A stretch of 64,000 nt of DNA from positions 558,001-622,000 of the forward strand of contig NZ_KB891576.1 of NCBI RefSeq assembly GCF_000373485.1, given 5' to 3'. The DNA comes from Dasania marina DSM 21967. GTDB taxonomy: Bacteria > Pseudomonadota > Gammaproteobacteria > Pseudomonadales > Dasaniaceae. Each line of letters starts with the position of its first letter. Within the stretch, counting starts at the first letter, position 1. Of this stretch, positions 54,862 to 62,018 are shown piece by piece. The position numbers were made by a program, and so were the translations under genes. Under the pieces are notes generated by a model. It was not told where the DNA came from, did no database searches, and worked only from the letters and a program-made list of their open reading frames with translations.

Positions 54862-55923
54862 GTGTTAAATACCAGCGCTGCCAAACCGACGTTTACATTT
54901 GCTTTTGTAATATTACCCAAATTCAGCTCCTTTACTCTCTCATGTTTAGTTGAACCGCTACGCATTGCTAATTATTGCGACGGTAATAAAATTTATGACT
55001 GGAAGTTTCTTTCCGTAGCAGGAGACGCCGTCCCTTCAGCCAGCTGCATACCTGTCCAAACCCAGTCAATCAACGAAGAAACACAGCAATTCGACGCGAT
55101 TATTGTTTGCGGTGGCTGGAACTCTGAAAGATATGACCACCCCGATCTACTGCGCTGGTTACGCTTGATGGGACGGAAAGGAACCATACTAGGCGCAGCA
55201 GAAATTGGTACCTACGTACTTGCCCGAGCGGGCTTATTGGAAGGCTACCAATCGACTATACATTGGCACTGCCACTCCGCCTTTAAAGAAAGCTACACTG
55301 AACTTATCGTCAAAGAACAACTCTTTGTCATCGACCGCAAACGCATGACCTGCGCTGGCGGAACGGCCTGCCTTGATATGATGCTAAGAGACATTGAAAA
55401 AAGACATAATAAATCTCTTGCCATAGAAGTTGCCGACCAACTCGTTTACAACAGTATAAGAGATAGCGAGCTTCCCCAAAAAGAAGTACAAGGCCAAGCT
55501 AACACAGCACCTCCGCCAGCGCTGCAAGGCGTTATCGAATTTATGGAAAATAATATTGAAGAACCCATCTCTATTCCAGAAATATGCGGATTTCTTGACC
55601 TTACGCAACGTAAACTAGAACGTTTATTTAATCGTTATTATGATTGTTCTGCTGTAGCCTTCTACCGTGCTTTGCGGCTACAACATGCCCGCACCCTGCT
55701 CACTCAAACCAATATGTCTGTGTTGGATATTGGCGTTGCTTGTGGTTTTTCTAGTTCATCGTATTTCAGTAAATCCTATACCGATATGTTTGATGTTCGT
55801 CCCAGAGATCACCGAACCTCTTGGCCTGAACACGACGCAACGCCCTTCTGGCCTGGCGTATCAAAGGCTATGACTACAGCACGACCAAAACATGCCAAAC
55901 GGATCTTAGCAATTAAACCGTAA
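54862..55923 (+). CDS. cdhR: GlxA-family AraC-type regulator, CdhR-like
   Basis: A 353-residue transcription regulator. The N-terminal DJ-1/glutamine-amidotransferase-like domain covers about 1-190 (FTFAFVILPKFSSFTLSCLVEPLRIAN; GGWNSERYDHPDLLRWL), and the AraC-type DNA-binding domain covers 225-330 with two helix-turn-helix parts (EICGFLDLTQRKLERLF; DIGVACGFSSSSYFSKSY). The pattern is that of the GbdR/CdhR/SouR group, which sense quaternary-ammonium metabolites in Pseudomonas. Start is GTG with a GGAGG site. Placed beside cdhC, CdhR is the best assignment. Its ligand could be carnitine or a related compound. Confidence 0.85.
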   Translation: MLNTSAAKPTFTFAFVILPKFSSFTLSCLVEPLRIANYCDGNKIYDWKFLSVAGDAVPSASCIPVQTQSINEETQQFDAIIVCGGWNSERYDHPDLLRWLRLMGRKGTILGAAEIGTYVLARAGLLEGYQSTIHWHCHSAFKESYTELIVKEQLFVIDRKRMTCAGGTACLDMMLRDIEKRHNKSLAIEVADQLVYNSIRDSELPQKEVQGQANTAPPPALQGVIEFMENNIEEPISIPEICGFLDLTQRKLERLFNRYYDCSAVAFYRALRLQHARTLLTQTNMSVLDIGVACGFSSSSYFSKSYTDMFDVRPRDHRTSWPEHDATPFWPGVSKAMTTARPKHAKRILAIKP

Positions 55924-56217
55924 ATACTTCAAAGCTTAGCTGGCCAACCCATTAATTAGCCTCACCAAAACCTGATGCCAGCGAGCATACTTGAAGTAAT
56001 AACGGATATCACATCTACTGTTAAAACATCCTGCCAACACAGCGAAACGCTCACAATAGCTTATTGTGCTTTTTATAAGCGCCCGTATTTGTTATTTCAC
56101 ACGTCGAAAATACACAAATCTATAACTAAAAAATTACAGTGACTTATTCGTTGAATCCTACAATGGCTACTACTACGAACATATTTTCTATTTGATTATT
56201 TGTACTAAGGGGAAAAC
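55924..56217. other. Promoter region of cdhC
   Basis: About 290 bp between cdhR and cdhC. It holds one exact copy of the island motif at 56103-56112 and a good GGGGAAAAC ribosome site ahead of the cdhC ATG. Confidence 0.45.
56103..56112. promoter_or_regulatory. Single copy of the island motif ahead of cdhC
   Basis: GTCGAAAATA, identical to bases 54580-54589 in the cdhR divergent region, and preceded by TTTCAC as that copy is preceded by TTTCAT. It lies about 105 bp before the cdhC start, in an activator-compatible position. A 6-of-10 match at +21 could be a weak second half-site. Confidence 0.45.
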
Positions 56218-57099
56218 ATGAACAACGATGTCATTATTACTTGTGCGGTCACCGGAGCAGGCAATACCTTAGCCAAGCACCCGGACATTCCCGTCACACC
56301 TACACAAATTGCTGATTCTGTCATCGCTGCGGCCAAAGCAGGTGCCGCGGTTGCTCACATTCATGTGCGTGACCCAAAAACAGGAGCGGGATCTCGAGAT
56401 GTAGAGTTATTTAAAGAAACCGTAAACCTGATACGTGAAAGCGATACCGATGTCATTATCAATATCACTGCAGGCATGGGTGGCGCCTGGTTTCCCAGTG
56501 ATGAAGACCCTAGCTTACCCGGCCCCGGCTCGGATGTTATCAGTGCTGCAGAACGCCTCGCCCATGTGAAAGCCGTAATGCCTGAGATCTGCACCCTCGA
56601 TTGTGGCACTATGAATTTTGGAGACAATGAAATATACGTCAGCACACCTGACTGTTTACGCGCTATGGCAAAACAAGTCATGGAATGGGGAGTGAAGCCC
56701 GAGTTAGAAGTTTTCGATTTAGGCCATATTCGCTTTGCTCAACAAATGATAAATGAAGGGCTGATAACCGGAACGCCACTTTTCCAAATTTGCCTAGGCC
56801 TAACCTGGGGCGCCGGTGCGGATTCTGAAAGTATGATTGCAATGAAAAACGCGCTACCCGCCAACACAAACTGGGCCGGCTTTGGTATTGGCCGTATGGA
56901 AATGCCAATGGTTGCTCAAGCGGTGCTATTAGGTGGCAATGTTCGGGTAGGCCTAGAAGACAATATTTATCTAGACCGAGGTGTACTAGCCAGTAATGAA
57001 CAACTGGTACAGCGTGCAGTTGAAATCATAGAACGCTTGGGGGCTCGTGTTGTAGGCCCAGCAGAAGCTAGAGAAAAATTGGGTTTAGCCGCTGTGTAA
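56218..57099 (+). CDS. cdhC: 3-dehydrocarnitine cleavage enzyme (BKACE/DUF849 family)
   Basis: A 293-residue beta-keto acid cleavage enzyme. Zinc ligands are expected at H47 and H49 (HIHVRD) and E247 (GLEDN); substrate-side blocks are [23 protein letters not shown] and [23 protein letters not shown]. It follows Pseudomonas CdhC closely, including the sequence around [18 protein letters not shown]. CdhC converts 3-dehydrocarnitine plus acetyl-CoA to betainyl-CoA plus acetoacetate. Placed between cdhR and, further on, an acetoacetyl-CoA synthetase, the role is well supported. Other BKACE substrates are the alternative. Confidence 0.88.
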   Translation: MNNDVIITCAVTGAGNTLAKHPDIPVTPTQIADSVIAAAKAGAAVAHIHVRDPKTGAGSRDVELFKETVNLIRESDTDVIINITAGMGGAWFPSDEDPSLPGPGSDVISAAERLAHVKAVMPEICTLDCGTMNFGDNEIYVSTPDCLRAMAKQVMEWGVKPELEVFDLGHIRFAQQMINEGLITGTPLFQICLGLTWGAGADSESMIAMKNALPANTNWAGFGIGRMEMPMVAQAVLLGGNVRVGLEDNIYLDRGVLASNEQLVQRAVEIIERLGARVVGPAEAREKLGLAAV

Positions 57100-57127
57100 T
57101 TAACCATATAGAGCGCTATGTTTATTT

Positions 57128-57164
57128 AGCCCTAGTACAGGATAAACTGTATTAGGGCTTGTTT
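57128..57164 (+). terminator. Rho-independent terminator of cdhC
   Basis: AGCCCTAGTACAG and CTGTATTAGGGCT pair with one mismatch around a 6-nt loop (gataaa), followed by TTGTTTT. It starts about 30 bp after the stop codon. Confidence 0.85.
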
Positions 57165-57241
57165 TATTTATACAGCTGAATACATAAATCCATATCACTT
57201 TACAGCCATTAGATAAAAGGCATGGCTACAGGGAGTATATA

Positions 57242-59050
57242 ATGATTCTAAAAAATAAATATAAAGCCCAACGTCTATTACTGAAAATTATAATAATTTC
57301 AGCAATCAGTTTTAATATCACTGCCGAGACAGTTCATCAGAAACCACATCAAAGAACAGCTCTAAGCTTTGAAAATCTTACTGATATGTCAACAAAATAT
57401 ACCAAACATAATTCATCTCCTGTTAATAATGACAATTACTTACCTAATCCCCATTCAAAAGCAGCAAAACATACCTTTTCAGGAACTATAACTATTTCAG
57501 AAACAGAGATGCTATCCATTCCTGAAAAAATACTACCAACTATCGTTAATAACAAATACACTCAATTATTCCCAGGCTTAAACTTAGCGTTTTTTAGCGA
57601 TAAAGATCGTCTAATTCCTGTTAATCGAGACATAGTCGTTGCTAAAAAAAGTGAAAGTTTTTGGCAGCTACAGGCTTCTCCTGGTAAAACTTGGTCAGAG
57701 CCCGGTGACAACGGTTATTCCAGAGCATCATTCCCATTTATTCTCACTAGTAATATTGAAAACGAATCCTACAACGGCATCGCTAGTTTCATTTATACAG
57801 ATAAAAAAATATCTCAATTACACTATCAAATTGTTCACCAGCTAAGCCCCTATATGATTCAAACACGGTTCGTTGCCTGGGGTAAAATAGCCGCCAGCTA
57901 CCAGCCAGAAATATTCTCAAATGCCGAACAACTAAAACGTCAATTTTCAAAAGAGTTAAAAGATCGATTCAGCGTACGCCCATGGTCAGAGCTTACTGAC
58001 AAATACCCCGCCAAGTTATTAGCTGAGTTTGACTCAGGCATTTCCTCAGACAAAACGGTATCTAGCGGGCTAATTATCGACAACACCATCTATGCCAAAC
58101 CCCATCTCACGCCTTATGGAAATTACCCCTATCCGGAAGAGATGCGCCACGGGGTCTGGTCAGCGAGTAAATCAATGCTAGGCATGACTACCGCCCTACG
58201 CATGGCTCAAAAGTACGGCGACGGCATCTTTGATTTAAAAATTAAAGATTACCTTACCGTAACCGCAGAACATGATGGCTGGGACCAGGTAACCTTTGGC
58301 GACGCTTTAAACATGGCAACAGGTATTGGTGCCGGCAGCCATAATATTCAAGCTAATGACATTAGCGATGGCTATCTTGCTGTAGAAAACCAGACAGAAT
58401 ATCTAGCTTGGTATTTTTCCGAAACTGCTGAAGAAAAAATAAAGTATGTGTTTAAAAACCCCAACTATCCTTGGGGACCCAATCAATATGTTCGATATCG
58501 CGATCGTGACACCTTCACACTGGCAGTCGCACTTGATGCCTTATTAAAAGAAAAAGAAGGACCTGACGCTAACATTTGGACCATGATGGTTAATGAAGTT
58601 TTTACGCCCATAGGCATTCACCATTTAACATCAAATATGACCAAGGAAGCTAATGGTGCTAATCCTATTCCTTTTATGGGCTGGGGTTTATATATGACTA
58701 TGGATCACATTGCTAAAATATCTACCCTATTACAAAATGAAGGACGACACAAAGGTCAACAAATATTAAGTCAGGAAAAGTTGGCAGAAGCGCTCTATAA
58801 AACCGAGAAACGCGGATTATTAACGGGAAGAGAAAACCGCTATGGTAAAAAGTCTTATCACATGAGCCTCTGGCACACGCCTTATGAAACGGAACCCGGT
58901 GTCGCCATTAGTATTCCAGAAATGCATGGCTTTGGCGGTGTTCTTATAGCCTTATTTCCTAACAAAATGACGGGGTTTCGTATTGGTAATGGCGGTTATT
59001 CTTCACTTGGCATGATAGACACCGCTAACAAGCTAAAACCATTTAAATAA
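57242..59050 (+). CDS. Exported serine hydrolase of the beta-lactamase fold (class C-like, EstB type)
   Basis: A 602-residue protein with a signal sequence (about residues 8-29). The C-terminal half is a class C beta-lactamase-like fold: the SxxK motif is S307-A-S-K310 (WSASKSML), YRDRDTF takes the Y-x-N place, and HGFGG stands at the KTG-equivalent position. The first 230 residues are an extra domain I do not recognise. It is more likely an esterase or amidase than a drug-inactivating beta-lactamase. It lies between cdhC and aacS on the same strand and may release a substrate in the periplasm. Confidence 0.8.
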   Translation: MILKNKYKAQRLLLKIIIISAISFNITAETVHQKPHQRTALSFENLTDMSTKYTKHNSSPVNNDNYLPNPHSKAAKHTFSGTITISETEMLSIPEKILPTIVNNKYTQLFPGLNLAFFSDKDRLIPVNRDIVVAKKSESFWQLQASPGKTWSEPGDNGYSRASFPFILTSNIENESYNGIASFIYTDKKISQLHYQIVHQLSPYMIQTRFVAWGKIAASYQPEIFSNAEQLKRQFSKELKDRFSVRPWSELTDKYPAKLLAEFDSGISSDKTVSSGLIIDNTIYAKPHLTPYGNYPYPEEMRHGVWSASKSMLGMTTALRMAQKYGDGIFDLKIKDYLTVTAEHDGWDQVTFGDALNMATGIGAGSHNIQANDISDGYLAVENQTEYLAWYFSETAEEKIKYVFKNPNYPWGPNQYVRYRDRDTFTLAVALDALLKEKEGPDANIWTMMVNEVFTPIGIHHLTSNMTKEANGANPIPFMGWGLYMTMDHIAKISTLLQNEGRHKGQQILSQEKLAEALYKTEKRGLLTGRENRYGKKSYHMSLWHTPYETEPGVAISIPEMHGFGGVLIALFPNKMTGFRIGNGGYSSLGMIDTANKLKPFK

Positions 59051-59112
59051 TATTATTTTTAAATACGTAGACAAATATCTATTTATCATTTTTAACGAGC
59101 TATAATTTAACT

Positions 59113-61059
59113 ATGAATAAACCACTTTGGCGTCCCAAACAAGAAAGCATTGCAAGCGCGCAAGTCACTCAATTTGCACGCCTTGTGGAATCTCATCAGC
59201 CTAAACTCGAACTAAACAATTACTCTTCACTATACGATTGGTCAGTAGCCAACCCTGAAGATTTTTGGCGAGAGCTATGGGATTTCTGTGACGTAAAATC
59301 ACAGAGAAAAAGCACACAGGTATTGGTGGATGGCGATAAAATGCCTGGCGCAAAGTGGTTTCCCGAAGCGAGACTTAATTTTGCTGAAAACTTGCTACAG
59401 CTACAAGATGATAGCTTGGCCATTATCTCCTTATTAGAAAATGGCCAGCGTACTACACTAACTTATAGGGAGCTTTATCGTCGTGTAGCACAATTGGCTG
59501 GCAGCCTTAGATTACAAGGTATTAGCGCTGGCGACAGGGTCGCGGGATTTATGCCCAACATTCCAGAAACCATTATTGCCATGTTGGCCACGACCAGTAT
59601 TGGCGCTATCTGGTCCTCCTGCTCTCCTGATTTTGGCAGCCAAGCGACCATTGACCGATTTGATCAAATTAAACCCAAAGTACTAATTGCCGTTGACGGT
59701 TATTTTTATAATGGCAAAAGCCACGACTGTTTACAGCGCTTAGCCGAAATAACTCAAAAAATTGATTCCATCGAAAAAACAATTGTTGTTTCGGTGGTGA
59801 GTGAAAATCCGGACATTGCTAACATCCCCAGCGCTGAGCACTATTGCGACTTTCTTTCAGAGACAAGCCATATTGATTTTGCCCAACTCCCCTTCGACCA
59901 CCCCATTTACATTATGTATTCCTCGGGAACAACGGGAAAACCTAAATGTATTGTTCATGGCGCCGGTGGCACGTTATTGCAGCACTTAAAAGAACACCGT
60001 CTAGCGGTAGATTTAAAAAAATCAGATGTGTTTTTTTATTTTACTACCTGTGGCTGGATGATGTGGAACTGGTTAGTTTCTGGGCTAGCCAGTGGCGCCA
60101 CCCTAGTTCTCTATGATGGTTCCCCATTTGCAAAAAAAGGTTTGTTGTTGCTGGACACTATCGACTCTGAGGGCATTACTATATTCGGCACTAGTGCAAA
60201 ATATATTGCTGCAATTGAGGCCGCAGATATAAAACCGAAACAGTCTCACAATCTATCCAGCTTAAGAACTATTCTTTCAACGGGCTCACCACTATCACAT
60301 GAAAGTTTCGAGTATGTTTACCGCGACTTCAAAAATGATGTCTGCCTATCCTCTATTTCAGGAGGCACTGATATAATCTCCTGTTTTGTTTTAGGAAGCC
60401 CAATCTTACCGGTTTACGTTGGCGAAATTCAGTGTCGCGGTTTGGCTATGGCTGTTGAATTTTGGGACGATGATGGCAATCCTCTCAAAACCGGTAAAGG
60501 TGAGTTAGTTTGCGTAAAGCCTTTTGTCTGCATGCCCGTAGGTTTTTGGAATGATCACGATGGTGAAAAATACCACAGCGCCTACTTTGAGAAATACCCT
60601 AATATTTGGCATCAAGGTGACTATGGTGAGATCACCGAAAATGGTGGGGTAATTATTCATGGCCGTTCCGACACCGTTCTTAACCCTGGCGGGGTTCGCA
60701 TCGGCACTGCTGAAATATATCGTCAAGTAGAAAATATGCCGGATGTTTTAGAAAGTATTGCTATTGGCCAAGAGCGGGATGGCGATGTTCGCGTTGTATT
60801 ATTTGTTGTATTACGTGAGGGAATAACCCTTGATGACGAATTAAAAAAACAGATTAAAACTAGAATCCGAAAAAATACAACGCCACGCCATGTACCAGAA
60901 AAAATTATTCAAGTTAGTGACATACCACGAACATTGAGTGGAAAAATAGTTGAACTCGCTGTACGTAATGTGGTGCACGGCAAACCGGTAAAAAACACTG
61001 ATTCCCTTGCCAACCCGGAAGCATTAGCGCTTTACAAAAACCTGAAGGAGTTAAGCTAA
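59113..61059 (+). CDS. aacS: Acetoacetyl-CoA synthetase
   Basis: A 648-residue ANL-family ligase. AMP-binding motif YSSGTTGKPK, the ACAS_N start (DFWRELWDFCDV) and the block TTCGWMMWNWLVSGLASGATL with ISGGTDIISCFVLG are diagnostic of acetoacetate-CoA ligase; the catalytic Lys lies near the end (TLSGKIVELAVR). It converts acetoacetate, ATP and CoA to acetoacetyl-CoA. CdhC makes acetoacetate, so this enzyme closes that branch by returning it to central metabolism. It is 60 bp after the serine hydrolase gene and probably in the same transcript. Confidence 0.92.
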   Translation: MNKPLWRPKQESIASAQVTQFARLVESHQPKLELNNYSSLYDWSVANPEDFWRELWDFCDVKSQRKSTQVLVDGDKMPGAKWFPEARLNFAENLLQLQDDSLAIISLLENGQRTTLTYRELYRRVAQLAGSLRLQGISAGDRVAGFMPNIPETIIAMLATTSIGAIWSSCSPDFGSQATIDRFDQIKPKVLIAVDGYFYNGKSHDCLQRLAEITQKIDSIEKTIVVSVVSENPDIANIPSAEHYCDFLSETSHIDFAQLPFDHPIYIMYSSGTTGKPKCIVHGAGGTLLQHLKEHRLAVDLKKSDVFFYFTTCGWMMWNWLVSGLASGATLVLYDGSPFAKKGLLLLDTIDSEGITIFGTSAKYIAAIEAADIKPKQSHNLSSLRTILSTGSPLSHESFEYVYRDFKNDVCLSSISGGTDIISCFVLGSPILPVYVGEIQCRGLAMAVEFWDDDGNPLKTGKGELVCVKPFVCMPVGFWNDHDGEKYHSAYFEKYPNIWHQGDYGEITENGGVIIHGRSDTVLNPGGVRIGTAEIYRQVENMPDVLESIAIGQERDGDVRVVLFVVLREGITLDDELKKQIKTRIRKNTTPRHVPEKIIQVSDIPRTLSGKIVELAVRNVVHGKPVKNTDSLANPEALALYKNLKELS

Positions 61060-61088
61060 GCAAAACAGAAACAACAGCTCTAAGTTTT

Positions 61089-62000
61089 TTAAAGCTGTAA
61101 GCCAGTAATCAAGCGAGGCCATTGCTCTACCCAGCAACAATCGTGATCAACCCCTTCAATAATATCTAGCACAATCCATGGCGACAACGGCATGGTAGCT
61201 AGAAATTTTTTGGTCAGTACTGCGGGCACGATAAGGTCATTGGCACCGACAAAGTGATGTTGCGGAATCGCAGATAGCCTATCACGGTACACTTTAAGGC
61301 TTAGGGACTTTGCCAAGGGTGAAATGTGATGATAATCAGTCCAGGCGCGGTGATCTAGGTTTGCAGCCACGGTTATCAACTGTTTAACATCTTGACGTCT
61401 AACCGCCACCAATGCCGCTAAGGTGCCACCACCGGAATAACCCACCAAGACTAAGGATGTAGCTTGGTATTGCGTTTTCAACACATCTATCGCCTTAGCC
61501 GTGCTGGCAATTACCGCTTCCGAAAAACGGCCGGCGGTCCAAACTTGCTGCTGGCAATGGTGACCATTAGCCGCCCTCACATACTGGCAAGGCCTAGCCA
61601 AATAAACAGCGTTGTTGGTTGGATGCTGTAATGCAAGCTTTAACGCGGTAGGGGTGATAGGCGTGGGGTTATACGACGCCGTATAGTGATTGCGCCACGC
61701 TAAACCATCACCCTCTATATAAATAATAAGTTGCCGCTGCGGTGCTGACGCCTGTGGCAAAAAAGCGACTAAATCAAATTGCTCGCCATTAATCAGCTGT
61801 TGCTGCCAATGGCTTTTTAAGGCCAATTGCACAACCGCATCAGCTCGTAGTTCAGGCGCTTGCACAGCGTTACAGCCCGCTATTACAAACCCAGTAAAAA
61901 CTAACAGCAAACAACGCGCTAATAACAACAAACTATTTACAGCGTTTTTTTGCTTAGCAAAAAAACGCTGTAATAACTCGCTAAACCTTTCAGCAAACAC
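61089..62000 (-). CDS. Alpha/beta-hydrolase lipoprotein
   Basis: A 303-residue protein with a lipobox (FVIAGC, Cys at residue 43). The hydrolase fold has the nucleophile elbow VGYSGGGTLAAL and a possible acid in ANDLIVPA, with a C-terminal His in GVDHDCC. The predicted start is unusually far from the lipobox; the real start may be a TTG close to residue 24, because a perfect inverted repeat lies inside the first 22 codons. The product is probably lipidated at the inner or outer membrane. The substrate is unknown. The FN3 gene lies 18 bp upstream on the same strand. Confidence 0.78.
   Translation of the reverse strand: MFAERFSELLQRFFAKQKNAVNSLLLLARCLLLVFTGFVIAGCNAVQAPELRADAVVQLALKSHWQQQLINGEQFDLVAFLPQASAPQRQLIIYIEGDGLAWRNHYTASYNPTPITPTALKLALQHPTNNAVYLARPCQYVRAANGHHCQQQVWTAGRFSEAVIASTAKAIDVLKTQYQATSLVLVGYSGGGTLAALVAVRRQDVKQLITVAANLDHRAWTDYHHISPLAKSLSLKVYRDRLSAIPQHHFVGANDLIVPAVLTKKFLATMPLSPWIVLDIIEGVDHDCCWVEQWPRLITGLQL
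61937..61973. repeat. Perfect 17-bp inverted repeat at the 5' end of the hydrolase lipoprotein gene
   Basis: Arms of 17 bases, TTACAGCG plus seven T plus GC and its complement, enclose a TTA loop. Within the minus-strand frame it covers residues 10-21 (LQRFFAKQKNAV). It may be a terminator of the upstream FN3 gene lying in the leader, which would mean that the annotated start is too early. Confidence 0.6.
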
Positions 62001-62018
62001 GGCTATAGCCTGATCAGC

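Noticed and set aside
57242-59050. Calling the serine hydrolase an antibiotic-resistance beta-lactamase
   Set aside because: It has a long extra N-terminal domain, an altered second motif and an HGFGG in place of KTG, which are signs of an esterase-like member.
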